64,000 nucleotides of DNA from Agromyces albus (GTDB lineage Bacteria > Actinomycetota > Actinomycetes > Actinomycetales > Microbacteriaceae), in NCBI RefSeq assembly GCF_030815405.1, contig NZ_JAUSWX010000001.1:1054001-1118000 (forward strand). The letters run 5' to 3'. The notes below the pieces were generated by a model. That model had not been told where the DNA came from and made no database searches. It saw only the letters and a list, made by a program, of their open reading frames with translations. Position 1 is the first letter of the stretch. Each line of letters opens with the position of its first letter. Positions 17,478 through 26,526 of this stretch are shown in pieces. A program made the translations under genes and the position numbers.

Positions 17478-18266
17478 ATGAGTGTGCTGCGGGCGGTCGT
17501 GACGGGTGCGAGTTCCGGAATCGGGGAGGCGACGGTGCGAGCGTTCCGCGCTGCCGGATGGGACGTCGTCGGGGTCGCCCGCCGTGAGGAGCGATTGCGT
17601 GCGCTCGCCGAGCAGACCGGGGCATCCGTCTTCGTGGCCGACCTGACACAGCAGGCCGACGTCGACGCCCTGCGCGACCACCTCGAGCGGACCGGGCCTG
17701 TGCACGCCCTCGTGAACAACGCCGGCGGCGCGAAGGGCCTCGATTCCGTCGAGGACTCCGACCTCGACGATTGGGCGTGGATGTTCGAGGTCAACGTGCT
17801 CGCGCTCAAGCGCGTGACGAGCGCGCTCCTGCCGCTTCTGCGTCGCGGCGTCGCGGGGCGAGGCGTCGCCGACATCGTGAACGTCACCTCGATCGCCGGG
17901 CACGTCGCCTACGTCGGCGGTGGCGGCTACAACGCGGCGAAGTTCGCGGCGCACGCGCTCACCGAGGTGCTGCGCCTCGAGCTGAACGGCGAGCCCCTCC
18001 GCGTGATCGAGGTGGCACCCGGCATGGTGAAGACCGAGGAGTTCGCCCTCGTGCGCTTCGGCGGCGATCGCGAGCGGGCTGACGCGGTCTACGACGACGT
18101 GCCCGACCCGCTCGTCGCCGACGACATCGCGGCGGTCATCGTCGACGCGGTCCTGAAGCCGCGGCACGTCGACCTCGACCTCATCGTCGTCAAGCCCGTG
18201 GCGCAGGCCGCGCCGTACCGCGTGGCGAAGGGGGCGCTCGAGGTGCGATCCGGGAGCGGCGACTGA
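17478..18266 (+). CDS. SDR-family NAD(P)-dependent oxidoreductase
   Basis: A 262-residue classical short-chain dehydrogenase. It has the cofactor motif TGASSGIG near residue 10, NNAGG near 90, the Ser of NVTSIAG and the YNAAK active-site pair. The Arg residues after the first beta strand (VARREERL) favour NADP. The substrate is unknown; the nearest well-known relatives act on serine/3-hydroxy acids (YdfG type). It has a leaderless-type start and is divergent from the acyltransferase. Confidence 0.87.
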   Translation: MSVLRAVVTGASSGIGEATVRAFRAAGWDVVGVARREERLRALAEQTGASVFVADLTQQADVDALRDHLERTGPVHALVNNAGGAKGLDSVEDSDLDDWAWMFEVNVLALKRVTSALLPLLRRGVAGRGVADIVNVTSIAGHVAYVGGGGYNAAKFAAHALTEVLRLELNGEPLRVIEVAPGMVKTEEFALVRFGGDRERADAVYDDVPDPLVADDIAAVIVDAVLKPRHVDLDLIVVKPVAQAAPYRVAKGALEVRSGSGD

Positions 18267-18300
18267 CGAGGTCCGCGGTCGGCCACGCGCCTGCCCGGGC

Positions 18301-18306
18301 TACCCT
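18301..18306 (+). promoter_or_regulatory. Leaderless -10 box (phosphoribosyltransferase gene)
   Basis: TACCCT, 6 bases, then ATG 18313. The same hexamer and spacing precede the GNAT gene at 20331. Confidence 0.45.
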
Positions 18307-18312
18307 GAGTGG

Positions 18313-18837
18313 ATGACCTTCGATGCGAATGACGCCGCGACCGGAAGCGACGCAGCGCGTCGCGAGATCCTCACCTGGGACGAGTTCGGCGATGCCGCGC
18401 GGTCCCTCGCAAGCGACGTGCTCCGGGCGGGGTTCACCCCCGATGTCGTGATCGCCATCGCACGCGGCGGGCTCCTTCTCGCCGGCGCGATCGCGTACGC
18501 CCTCGGCACGAAGGCGTGCGGCTCGATCAACGTCGAGTTCTACTCGGGAATCGACGAGCGGCTGCCCGAACCCGTGCTCCACCCGCCCATGCTCGACGCG
18601 CCGGCGCTCATCGGCAAGCGCGTGCTCCTCGTCGACGACGTCTCGGACTCCGGCCGCACGCTCGCGAAGGTGCTCGCGCTCCTCACCGATGAAGGCGCCG
18701 AGGTGCAGTCGGCCACGCTCTACACGAAGTCGCACACCGTGCTCGAGCCCGACTTCAGCTACCGCCGCACCGATGACTGGATCGTCTTCCCCTGGTCGGC
18801 GCTCCCTCCCGTCGCACTCGCCGAGGGCGCCGCGTGA
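18313..18837 (+). CDS. Phosphoribosyltransferase
   Basis: A 174-residue type I phosphoribosyltransferase. The PRPP-binding loop is VLLVDDVSDSGRTL, and IAIARGGLLLAGAIAYALG forms the first part of the fold. It resembles the xanthine/hypoxanthine phosphoribosyltransferase group, so purine salvage is the likely role, but specificity is not readable. The stop overlaps the next gene's GTG (GTGA), indicating an operon with the S51-like gene and ung. Confidence 0.82.
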   Translation: MTFDANDAATGSDAARREILTWDEFGDAARSLASDVLRAGFTPDVVIAIARGGLLLAGAIAYALGTKACGSINVEFYSGIDERLPEPVLHPPMLDAPALIGKRVLLVDDVSDSGRTLAKVLALLTDEGAEVQSATLYTKSHTVLEPDFSYRRTDDWIVFPWSALPPVALAEGAA

Positions 18838-19559
18838 GCGTGCACCTCGTGGGCGGCGGCGCGACCACCAGCACGGATGCCGCGCTGTACGCGCCGTTCG
18901 TCGCCGAGGCCGTCCTGCGGGGCGGCGCCGCAGGTCGCACGCGGCCGCGCATCGCCGTGATCTCACTGCACCCCGAGGCTCAGGAGAAGGCCGCGGCACT
19001 CGCCGATCTCCTGATCGCGGCAGGCAGCGGCGACGAGTTCGAGGTGCAGCTGACCGCAGGGCGACCCGGCGAGCCGATCGGGCTCACCGCGATCGCCGAC
19101 GTCGACGGCATCGCCGTGGGCGGCGGCCTCGTCGAAGAGGTGCGCGCTGGACTCGAGCCGGTGTTCGGCGAGCTGCGTCGGCTGGTCGCCGGCGGGGTGC
19201 CGTACCTCGGCGTCTCGGCCGGCGCGATGATCGCTGCGGAGGGCTCGTTCGGGAGCGGCTCGCGCATCGGCGGCGTGCTCGTTGCACCGGAGGACCCCGA
19301 CGAGCCAGCGGCCGAACTCGAGATCGAGGCCGGCATCGGTCTGGTCGACGTGGCCATCGAGGTGCACGTGGCCGAGCGCGGCATGCTCTCCCGCCTGGTC
19401 GCTGCCGTCGAGTCGGGGCTCATCGGCGGCGGGCTCGGCATCGACGAGCGCACGGCGCTGATCGTGGGGGAGGGCGGCCTGCGGGTCGTCGGGCGGGGAA
19501 GCGTCTGGCGGGTGCTCCCCGCCGAGCAGGGCGTGCTCGTCAGCACGATCGGCGCCTGA
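18834..19559 (+). CDS. Peptidase S51 / type 1 glutamine amidotransferase-like protein
   Basis: A 241-residue protein of the S51 fold (dipeptidase E / cyanophycinase relatives). The start [11 protein letters not shown], the central [14 protein letters not shown] and the nucleophile elbow [10 protein letters not shown] identify it. S51 enzymes cut after Asp or release dipeptides; here the substrate is not known. A coupled start (GTG inside the upstream stop) and only one base before ung suggest one transcript. The family has no clear link to nucleotide salvage or repair, so the grouping may be positional only. Confidence 0.78.
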   Translation: MSVHLVGGGATTSTDAALYAPFVAEAVLRGGAAGRTRPRIAVISLHPEAQEKAAALADLLIAAGSGDEFEVQLTAGRPGEPIGLTAIADVDGIAVGGGLVEEVRAGLEPVFGELRRLVAGGVPYLGVSAGAMIAAEGSFGSGSRIGGVLVAPEDPDEPAAELEIEAGIGLVDVAIEVHVAERGMLSRLVAAVESGLIGGGLGIDERTALIVGEGGLRVVGRGSVWRVLPAEQGVLVSTIGA

Positions 19560-19560
19560 C

Positions 19561-20253
19561 GTGCCGAAGACCCTCCACGAGCTCGCCGCCGACGGGCTGA
19601 TCGACGCCGGGTGGGCGAGTGCCCTCGCGCCCACGGCGCCGCGGATCGCCGATCTCGGCGACTTCCTCCGTGCCGAGACGGCCGCCGGCCACGGATACCT
19701 GCCGGCCGGCGACCGTGTGCTGCGCGCCTTCGGCATGCCGCTCGACGACGTGCGCGTGCTCGTCGTCGGGCAGGATCCGTATCCCACTCCCGGCCATCCG
19801 ATCGGGCTCTCGTTCGCGGTCGACCCGCACGTGCGGCCGGTGCCGCGAAGCCTCCAGAACATCTACCGCGAGCTCCGCGACGACCTCGGCATCGAACCGC
19901 CGGCGCACGGCGACCTGAGCGCCTGGAGCCGGGCCGGCATCATGCTGCTGAATCGAGTGCTCACCGTGCGCCCCGGAGCGCCCGCCTCGCATCGCGGCAA
20001 GGGCTGGGAAGAGGTGACCGACCATGCCATTCGCTCGCTCGTCGCCCGCGGGACGCCGCTCGTGGCGATCCTCTGGGGGCGCGACGCCCAGAACCTGCGG
20101 CCGCTGCTCGGCTCGACGCCGGTGATCGAGTCGGTGCACCCGAGCCCGTTGTCGGCGAACCGGGGCTTCTTCGGTTCGAAGCCGTTCAGCCGGGCGAACG
20201 CGCTGCTCGTCGAGCAGGGCGCAGCGCCCGTCGACTGGCGGTTGCCCGACTGA
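19561..20253 (+). CDS. ung: Uracil-DNA glycosylase (family 1)
   Basis: A 230-residue enzyme removing uracil from DNA. It has the catalytic water-activating Asp72 in [17 protein letters not shown], and the DNA-intercalation/His motif [18 protein letters not shown] near residue 185. Length and motifs match Ung. GTG start one base after the upstream stop. Confidence 0.95.
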   Translation: MPKTLHELAADGLIDAGWASALAPTAPRIADLGDFLRAETAAGHGYLPAGDRVLRAFGMPLDDVRVLVVGQDPYPTPGHPIGLSFAVDPHVRPVPRSLQNIYRELRDDLGIEPPAHGDLSAWSRAGIMLLNRVLTVRPGAPASHRGKGWEEVTDHAIRSLVARGTPLVAILWGRDAQNLRPLLGSTPVIESVHPSPLSANRGFFGSKPFSRANALLVEQGAAPVDWRLPD

Positions 20254-20318
20254 ACCGCGGGGCCGGCGACGGCGCCCGCCCCGACGGTTCGCGACATCCG
20301 ACGGCGATGCCGCAGAGG

Positions 20319-20324
20319 TACCCT
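20319..20324 (+). promoter_or_regulatory. Leaderless -10 box (GNAT gene)
   Basis: TACCCT, 6 bases, then ATG 20331. No Shine-Dalgarno site is present upstream. Confidence 0.45.
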
Positions 20325-20330
20325 TGAGTC

Positions 20331-20909
20331 ATGCTCGAGGAGGAATACCAGCAGCGCCGCGTGCTGCCACCGCACCTGCGCAAGCCCGCACCAGAAGAGA
20401 CACCCTTCGAGTACTCCCTGCGCGCCGCCCGCCCGAGCGACCTGCCCGCGGTGCGGGAGATCTACAACTACTACGTCGCGAACTCCACCGTCACGTTCGA
20501 CGAAGACGCAATGACGCTGAAGGAGTGGAAGTCGAAGTTCGCCTACCTCTCCAAGCTCGGCATGCCGTTCGTCGTCGCCGAGTCGCCGTCGGGGCAGTTG
20601 CTCGGCTACGCGCTCGTCTCGCCGTGGAAGCAGAAGCGCGCCTACCGGTACACGGTCGAGAACTCGATCTACCTCGGCCCGGCCGCCGCCGGCAAGGGCC
20701 TCGGACGGGCACTGCTCGCCGAGCTCATCGAGCGATCGAAGGCGGCCGGCCTCAAGGAGATCATCGCCGTGATCGCCGACCAGGGCGCCGAGGCATCGAT
20801 CGCCCTGCACGAGAAGTTCGGGTTCGTGGAGATCGGGCGCATGGGCCGCGTCGGCTTCAAGTTCGAGCGCTGGCTCGGCACCGTGCTCATGCAGAAGACC
20901 CTGAAATGA
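20331..20909 (+). CDS. GNAT-family N-acetyltransferase
   Basis: A 192-residue acetyltransferase. A 30-residue polar N-terminus precedes the GNAT fold. EYSLRAARPSDLPAVREIYNYYVANSTVTF and the acetyl-CoA loop YLGPAAAGKGLGRALLAELI resemble the phosphinothricin/methionine sulfone acetyltransferase branch. It could detoxify an amino-acid-like inhibitor, but the substrate is not readable. Leaderless-type start; the amidase gene begins 17 bases after its stop. Confidence 0.85.
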   Translation: MLEEEYQQRRVLPPHLRKPAPEETPFEYSLRAARPSDLPAVREIYNYYVANSTVTFDEDAMTLKEWKSKFAYLSKLGMPFVVAESPSGQLLGYALVSPWKQKRAYRYTVENSIYLGPAAAGKGLGRALLAELIERSKAAGLKEIIAVIADQGAEASIALHEKFGFVEIGRMGRVGFKFERWLGTVLMQKTLK

Positions 20910-20925
20910 CGGATGCCGCGGCGTC

Positions 20926-22350
20926 ATGACGGAGCTCCACGAGCACACCGCCCTCGAACTCCACCAGTTGCTGCAACGGCGTGACGTCTCGCCCGTCGAG
21001 CTCACCGAGCACTACCTCGCCCGCATCGAGCGGCTGAACCCCTTGCTCGGGGCCCTCGCGACGGTGACTCCCGAGCTCGCGCTCGAGCGCGCCCGGTTCG
21101 TCACCGATCACGTGCCGACCGCGGCGCCGCTCTGGGGCCTCCCGCTCGCCGATAAAGACCTGCACCGGCGCGCCGGCGTTCCGGCGCGGTTCGGCTCTCG
21201 CGCGTTCACCGACTTCGTTCCCGATGACTCCGACGAGCTCGTTCTGGCCGTCGACCAGGCGGGCGCCGTGAGCCTCGGCAAGTCCGCGACACCCGAGTTC
21301 GGGTTGCCCTCGTACACCGAGGCGCTCAGCGCGCCTCCCGCGCGCAATCCGTGGGATCTCTCGCTCGGTGCCGGCGGGTCGAGCGGGGGAGCGGCGTCGG
21401 CGGTGGCGGCCGGCATGCTTCCGTTCGCGCCCGGTTCCGACGGCGGCGGCTCGATCCGCATCCCGGCGGCGTCGTGCGGTCTCGTCGGCGTGAAGCCCTC
21501 GCGGGGCCGGGTGCCGGCCGGCTCCGGGCTCGCGGGCCTCGCGGGCCTCGGCGTTGCGGGTCCGATCGCCCGCAATGTCGCCGACGCGGCGCTCCTGCTC
21601 GACGGCCTCATCGCGCCCGTCGGATACCCGCCGGCCCATCGCTTCGCGGTGCGCGCCCCCGGTGACGACGGGCCCTTCCTCGGGGCGGCCATCCGCGGCG
21701 AGGGCCGATTCCAGCTCGGGGTGATGACGGACTCGCCGTGGGACGAGGCCTACGAGATCGCCATCGATGCGCCGTCGCGCGCGGCGCTCGAGCGGGCGAT
21801 CGAACTCGCCGAAGGGCTCGGGCACGGCATCGAGGCGATGCCGGCCGCTCCCGAACCCGGCTACCCCGAGGCGTTCCGCACGATCTGGCAGACCGCCGCC
21901 GCCACCATCCCCGTCGACGGCGAGGCCGAAGCACTGCTCGAGCCGCTCACGCGGTGGCTGCTCGAGCGAGGGCGTGCCGTGCCCGCGAGGCAGCTCGCCG
22001 AGGCGCTCTCGTGGCTCACGGCCTTCGAGGAGCGCGTGATCCGCCGCTTCGCGCCGTTCGACGTCGTGCTGACGCCGGCGCTCGCGCTGACGCCCCGTCC
22101 GGTCGGCTGGTACGACGCGAGCGACGGGGAGCGCAACTTCGCCCAGCAGGTGCAGTTCACGCCGTTCACGTCGTTCGTGAACGTCGCAGGGCTTCCGGCC
22201 ATCACCGTTCCCGTCGACGAGACCGAGGCGGGCGTGCCCATGGGAGTGCAGCTCATCGGGCGGCCGGGCGGCGAGGCGACGCTGTTCGCCCTCGCCGCGC
22301 AGCTCGAGCGCAGGGCACGGCGCTCGCGGCGTCATCCGCCGACCTGGTGA
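20926..22350 (+). CDS. Amidase (amidase-signature family)
   Basis: A 474-residue amidase-signature hydrolase. The Ser-cisSer-Lys triad is visible: Lys77 in PLADKDL, Ser152 in LGAGGSSGG and the nucleophile Ser176 in DGGGSIRIPA. It has the usual length for a free-standing amidase and no GatB neighbour, so it is not GatA. The substrate (a small amide or aryl amide) is unknown. It follows the GNAT gene closely and is probably co-transcribed. Confidence 0.88.
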   Translation: MTELHEHTALELHQLLQRRDVSPVELTEHYLARIERLNPLLGALATVTPELALERARFVTDHVPTAAPLWGLPLADKDLHRRAGVPARFGSRAFTDFVPDDSDELVLAVDQAGAVSLGKSATPEFGLPSYTEALSAPPARNPWDLSLGAGGSSGGAASAVAAGMLPFAPGSDGGGSIRIPAASCGLVGVKPSRGRVPAGSGLAGLAGLGVAGPIARNVADAALLLDGLIAPVGYPPAHRFAVRAPGDDGPFLGAAIRGEGRFQLGVMTDSPWDEAYEIAIDAPSRAALERAIELAEGLGHGIEAMPAAPEPGYPEAFRTIWQTAAATIPVDGEAEALLEPLTRWLLERGRAVPARQLAEALSWLTAFEERVIRRFAPFDVVLTPALALTPRPVGWYDASDGERNFAQQVQFTPFTSFVNVAGLPAITVPVDETEAGVPMGVQLIGRPGGEATLFALAAQLERRARRSRRHPPTW

Positions 22351-22351
22351 G

Positions 22352-22382
22352 TTGACGAAATTAGGTAAGCCTCACCTATAGT
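22352..22382 (+). promoter_or_regulatory. Iron-responsive promoter with IdeR/DtxR box
   Basis: The -35 TTGACG (22352-22357) and -10 TATAGT (22377-22382) flank TTAGGTAAGCCTCACCTAT (22361-22379). This agrees at 15 of 19 positions with the IdeR/DtxR consensus TTAGGTTAGGCTAACCTAA. The box covers the spacer and overlaps the -10, so repressor with iron would block the siderophore uptake operon. Confidence 0.85.
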
Positions 22383-22389
22383 GGTGGGC

Positions 22390-23271
22390 ATGCTCGGTCA
22401 CGACCTCACGCTCTCGTACAACGGCACGACCGTCGTCCACGAAGCCGAGATCCACCTCGAACCGGGCCGGGTCACCGCGCTCGTCGGCCCGAACGGCAGC
22501 GGCAAGTCCACGCTGCTCCGCGCGCTCGCCCGCCTGCACCAGCCCGACGCAGGCCGAGTGCTGCTCGCCGCCGACGCCGAGGGCCGCGCGCACACCATGA
22601 GCGCCGGCTCGGTCGGCAGCGAGCCGGCTGACCTCGTCGCGGGAGGGCTCGACGCCGCGTCGCTCAGCGCCCGCGACTTCGCCCGCCGGGTCACGCTGCT
22701 CGCCCAGAGCCGGCCGACGCCGGGCGGACTCTCGGTGCGCGAGCTCGTGGAGTTCGGCCGCCACCCGCACCGCGGCCGCTGGATCGCCGGCGACGCCGGA
22801 GGCCGCGCGATCGTCGAGCGCGCCATGCACCTGACAGGCGTCCACGCCTTCGCCGACAGCCCGCTCGACCGGCTCTCGGGCGGCCAGTTGCAGCGGGTGT
22901 GGCTCGCCGCGTGCCTCGCGCAGGACACCGGGGTGCTGCTCCTCGACGAGCCGACCACCTACCTCGACCTCCGCTACCAGGTGGAGCTGCTCGACCTCAT
23001 CCGCGAACTCGCCGACGAGCACGGCGTGACGATCGGCGTCGTGCTGCACGACCTCGACCAGGCCGCCGCGATCGCCGATCGCATCGTGCTGCTCGAGGCC
23101 GGGCGCGTGCGGGCCGTCGGCACGCCCGCCGAGGTGCTCGTGACCGACGTTCTGAGCTCGGCGTACGGCATCCGCGTCGAGGTCGACATCGATGAACGCG
23201 GATGCATCACGACCTGCCCCATCGGCCGATACAACACCCGGCGCCCGTCCGGACGACTCGCCCTCGCCTAG
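22390..23271 (+). CDS. Iron-siderophore ABC transporter, ATP-binding protein
   Basis: A 293-residue ATPase of the FecE/FhuC type that drives ferric-siderophore import. It shows Walker A GPNGSGKST, signature LSGGQLQR, Walker B VLLLDEPTTYLDL and HDLDQAAAIADRI. ATG 22390 lies 7 bases after the -10 TATAGT, which suggests a leaderless or nearly leaderless message; in-frame GTG codons at 22381 and 22384 overlap the promoter. First gene of the iron operon. Confidence 0.92.
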   Translation: MLGHDLTLSYNGTTVVHEAEIHLEPGRVTALVGPNGSGKSTLLRALARLHQPDAGRVLLAADAEGRAHTMSAGSVGSEPADLVAGGLDAASLSARDFARRVTLLAQSRPTPGGLSVRELVEFGRHPHRGRWIAGDAGGRAIVERAMHLTGVHAFADSPLDRLSGGQLQRVWLAACLAQDTGVLLLDEPTTYLDLRYQVELLDLIRELADEHGVTIGVVLHDLDQAAAIADRIVLLEAGRVRAVGTPAEVLVTDVLSSAYGIRVEVDIDERGCITTCPIGRYNTRRPSGRLALA

Positions 23272-23338
23272 GCGGCGGCTCCCTCCACCACCCCCATCGC
23301 GCGAGACGACCATGCCTGCGCGCCGATCGAAGGACACC

Positions 23339-24307
23339 ATGAGAACACCCGCCATCGCCCTGACCGCGGTCGCTGCGGCATCCGTGCTGCTGCTCACCGG
23401 ATGCGGCACGACCGAGAACGCCGGCGCAGAGGCCGCCGACGGCGCCGCGATCTCGATCGTCGACGACCGCGGCGAGACGATCGAGCTCGCCGCTGCCGCT
23501 GAGGACGTCGTGGCGCTCGAGTGGAACGCGGCGGAGAACCTCGTCGCGCTCGGGGTGACGCCCGTGGGCGTCGCCGACGTCGAGGGCTACACGACCTGGG
23601 TCAAGTCGGAGCCGCTCGACGACAGCGTGACCGACGTCGGAACGCGCGGGGAGCCCTCGATCGACGCGATCGCCGGTCTCGCGCCCGACCTCGTCGTCAC
23701 GACGACCGACCTCCCAGAGTCCGCCATCTCGCAGATCGAGGAGTTCGCGCCCGTGCTCGTCGTGCACGGCGCCGACGCCTCGAACGGCATCGGCCAGATG
23801 GAGAAGAACCTCGAGAACATCGCGACGGCGACGGGCCGCGAAGCCGAGGCGGCCGAGCTCATCACCGAGTTCGAGCAGAAGGTCGCCGACGGCGCCGCTG
23901 CACTCGAGGCGGCCGGCCTCGCCGGTGCCGATTTCGCCATGAGCGACGCGTGGGCGAGCGGCGGCGAGGTGTCGATCCGGCCGTTCGCGAAGGGCTCGCT
24001 GCTGTCGGATGTCACGGAGCAGCTCGGCCTCGTGAACGCCTGGACCGGCGAGGGCGATGCCGTCTACGGCCTCGCGTCGACCGACGTCGAAGGCCTGACC
24101 GTGCTCGGCGACGTCGAGTTCCTCTACATCGCCTCGGTCGAGCAGGATCCGTACACCAACGAGCTCGCCGGCAACGCCGTCTGGCAGTCGTTGCCGTTCG
24201 TGCAGTCCGGCAAGGTGCACCGACTTCCCGACGGCATCTGGATGTTCGGCGGCCCCTCGTCGATGAACGACTACATTGACGCGGTCGTCGACACCCTCGC
24301 GGGCTGA
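23339..24307 (+). CDS. Iron-siderophore ABC transporter, substrate-binding lipoprotein
   Basis: A 322-residue FhuD/FepB-type binding protein. It has a lipoprotein signal with the box LLTGC, then ISIVDDRGETIEL, EWNAAENLVALGV and GEPSIDAIAGLAPDLVV, typical of ferric-siderophore binders. ATG 23339 is preceded by GAAGGA at a good distance and gives a compact signal peptide; ATG 23312 is an alternative. It lies between the ATPase and the permease genes and should dock on the permease at the outer face of the membrane. Confidence 0.91.
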   Translation: MRTPAIALTAVAAASVLLLTGCGTTENAGAEAADGAAISIVDDRGETIELAAAAEDVVALEWNAAENLVALGVTPVGVADVEGYTTWVKSEPLDDSVTDVGTRGEPSIDAIAGLAPDLVVTTTDLPESAISQIEEFAPVLVVHGADASNGIGQMEKNLENIATATGREAEAAELITEFEQKVADGAAALEAAGLAGADFAMSDAWASGGEVSIRPFAKGSLLSDVTEQLGLVNAWTGEGDAVYGLASTDVEGLTVLGDVEFLYIASVEQDPYTNELAGNAVWQSLPFVQSGKVHRLPDGIWMFGGPSSMNDYIDAVVDTLAG

Positions 24308-24341
24308 GCCGGCGCCTCCGCACGAGGCGGCGACCGGCGCG

Positions 24342-26411
24342 GTGTCGTCGTCGGCGCCCGGCGCCGGCGGCTTCGGGCGCGTCGGCGCCGTCGCGCTCAT
24401 CGCCCTGGGTGCGGTGCTGGCGGCCCTGCTCGCCGCCGCGCACGTGACGCAGGGTGCGTCGAGCGTCGGGCTGCCCGAATTGCTCGGCCTTCTCGTCGGC
24501 GGCTCCGACGACCAGGCCGCCGCCGTGCTCGTCGCCTCGCGGATGCCGCGGCTCGTCGCGGGCGTGCTCGTGGGGGTCGCCCTCGGCGTGGCGGGCCTCG
24601 TCATGCAGACGGTCTCGCGCAACATCCTCGCCTCGCCCGACACGCTCGCGGTGAACGCCGGTGCGTACCTCGCGGTCGTGGCGGTCACGGCGTTCGGTGT
24701 CGTGCTGCCCGTCGTGGGCGGCGGCGTGGTCGCGTTCGTCGGCGGCCTCGCGGCGGCGACCCTCGTGCTCGCACTGTCGGTCGGTGCGCGCGGCGGCGGC
24801 ACGGTGCGCCTCGTGCTCGCCGGTTCGGCGATCGCGCTGGCGCTCGCGGCGCTCACGACGATGCTGCTGCTGCTCTTCCCCGAGCGCACGACCGGCCTCT
24901 ACGCGTGGGGCAACGGCACCCTCGCACAGACCGGCATGGACCCGATGCTCCAGCTCGGCCCCGTCGTGCTCGTCGCGGTCGGCGCCCTGTTCGTGATCGC
25001 ACGGCCGCTCGACATCGTCTCGCTCGGCGACGACACCGCGACGACGCTCGGCGTGCGCGTGCGCCGCACGCGGCTCGGCGGCATCCTGATCGCTGTGCTC
25101 CTCTCGGCGGCGGCCGTGACGATCGCCGGCCCGATCGGGTTCGTCGGGCTCGCGGCCCCCGCCATCGTGCGGCTCGTCGCCGTGCGCGTGCCGGGCATGC
25201 AGCGGCATGTGCTGCTCATCCCTGCCGCGGCCGTCACGGGCGTCGTCGTCGTGCTCGGGGCCGACGTGCTGTTGCGGCTCGTCTTCGGCGGTCAGGCCGC
25301 CGTCGCGGTGCCGACCGGCGTCGTCACGACGATCTTCGGTGCGGTGTTCCTGATCGCCCTCGCGTTGCGCGCGAAGGCGTCGTCCGACGGCGCCGCGAGC
25401 GGCTTCGTCATCGGCGCGACCCTCTCGCCGCGTGCCCGGCTGCTCGTCATCGTCGGGGCGGCCGCGCTCCTCGTCGCGGTCGCGTTCGCCTCGCTCCTCC
25501 TCGGCGACGCCAAGCTGCTCGGCGGCGACATCGTCAACTGGATCACGGGCCGCGCGGGCCCGCTCGTCGAGTTCGTCATGAACACGCGTGCCCCGCGGGT
25601 CGCGGCCGCGATCCTCGCCGGGGCTGCGCTCGCGCTCGCGGGCACCGTCGTACAGGCGGTCGCCCGCAACCCGCTCGCGGAGCCGGCGATCCTCGGCGTC
25701 ACCGGGGGAGCGGGCGTGGGCGCCGTACTCGTCATCACGGTGTGGCCGCTCGCGACGTTCCTGGGGGTCACAGCGGGCGGACTCGTGGGCGCGGTGTTCG
25801 CCGCGGCGATCGTCTTCGGGCTCTCCGCGGCCGGTGGGCTCGCGAGCACCCGACTCATCCTCATCGGCCTCGGCGTCTCTGCGGCGACCGCCGCCTCGAC
25901 GGCGATGCTGATCATCGCGACCGACCCGTACAACGCCGCCAAGGCGCTCACCTGGATGTCGGGCTCGACCTACGGTCGCACCGTGCCGCAGCTCGTGCCG
26001 CTGCTCATCGTCGTGCTGCTCGCGCTCCCGGTGCTGCTCTCGGCGCGTCGCGAGCTCGACCTGCTCGCGTTCGACGACGACACTCCGCGCGTGCTCGGCG
26101 TCGCGATCGGGCGGTCGCGATTCGGCCTCCTGGCCGTGAGCGTCGCGCTCACCGCCACGGCCGTCGCCGCCGTCGGCGTGATCGGATTCGTCGGACTCGT
26201 CGCGCCGCACGCAGCACGCGCGCTCGTCGGGTCGCAGCACGCTCGCGTGCTGCCGCTCGCGGCGCTCCTCGGCGCGCTGCTCGTGTGCGTCGCCGACACG
26301 CTCGGCCGCACGTTCATCGCCCCGGCGCAATTGCCAGCCGGACTGCTCACCGCGGTGGTCGGCGCGCCGTACTTCGTGTGGCTGCTCTGGCGTTCGCGGC
26401 GCGCGGCGTGA
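24342..26411 (+). CDS. Iron-siderophore ABC transporter, double-length permease (FhuB-like)
   Basis: About 689 residues holding two FecCD permease halves in one chain, as in FhuB. The repeated motif is VAGLVMQTVSRNILASPD in the first half and LAGTVVQAVARNPLAEPA in the second. Each half ends with IGFVGLAAPAIVR or IGFVGLVAPHAAR. About 20 membrane helices are expected. The start is uncertain: GTG 24342 gives a short N-terminus, while TTG 24276 would overlap the lipoprotein gene by 32 bases and lacks a ribosome site. A single chain explains why only one permease gene is present. Confidence 0.9.
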   Translation: MSSSAPGAGGFGRVGAVALIALGAVLAALLAAAHVTQGASSVGLPELLGLLVGGSDDQAAAVLVASRMPRLVAGVLVGVALGVAGLVMQTVSRNILASPDTLAVNAGAYLAVVAVTAFGVVLPVVGGGVVAFVGGLAAATLVLALSVGARGGGTVRLVLAGSAIALALAALTTMLLLLFPERTTGLYAWGNGTLAQTGMDPMLQLGPVVLVAVGALFVIARPLDIVSLGDDTATTLGVRVRRTRLGGILIAVLLSAAAVTIAGPIGFVGLAAPAIVRLVAVRVPGMQRHVLLIPAAAVTGVVVVLGADVLLRLVFGGQAAVAVPTGVVTTIFGAVFLIALALRAKASSDGAASGFVIGATLSPRARLLVIVGAAALLVAVAFASLLLGDAKLLGGDIVNWITGRAGPLVEFVMNTRAPRVAAAILAGAALALAGTVVQAVARNPLAEPAILGVTGGAGVGAVLVITVWPLATFLGVTAGGLVGAVFAAAIVFGLSAAGGLASTRLILIGLGVSAATAASTAMLIIATDPYNAAKALTWMSGSTYGRTVPQLVPLLIVVLLALPVLLSARRELDLLAFDDDTPRVLGVAIGRSRFGLLAVSVALTATAVAAVGVIGFVGLVAPHAARALVGSQHARVLPLAALLGALLVCVADTLGRTFIAPAQLPAGLLTAVVGAPYFVWLLWRSRRAA

Positions 26412-26502
26412 TGCAGCGAGGGGGTCGGATGTCCCTGGGCGCGAGCCGCGGCATCCGATTCCGGGGTGCTCGTGGTGGTTCACGCGCGCGCGGCGCTTGT
26501 GC

Positions 26503-26526
26503 CAGACTTAGGTAATGCTTACCTCA
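26503..26526 (+). promoter_or_regulatory. IdeR/DtxR box over the start codon of the siderophore-interacting gene
   Basis: TTAGGTAATGCTTACCTCA (26508-26526) matches the IdeR/DtxR consensus at 15 of 19 positions and contains a perfect AGGTAA/TTACCT inverted repeat. The -10-like CAGACT (26503-26508) is followed by 6 bases and ATG 26515, so the box covers the transcription and translation start together. Confidence 0.8.

Noticed and set aside
20926..22350. GatA subunit of the amidotransferase
   Set aside because: The amidase lacks gatB/gatC neighbours and its sequence fits free-standing amidases better.
26412..26470. Terminator after the iron permease
   Set aside because: GGATG and CATCC are present but too far apart and imperfect to form a convincing stem.
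24012..26483. Very long open frame (823 codons) on the minus strand opposite the iron permease, and similar ones near 37562-40378 and 45566-48070
   Set aside because: They are side effects of G/C-rich third positions in the real genes. Their products are low-complexity Arg/Glu/Asp/His-rich strings without domains.
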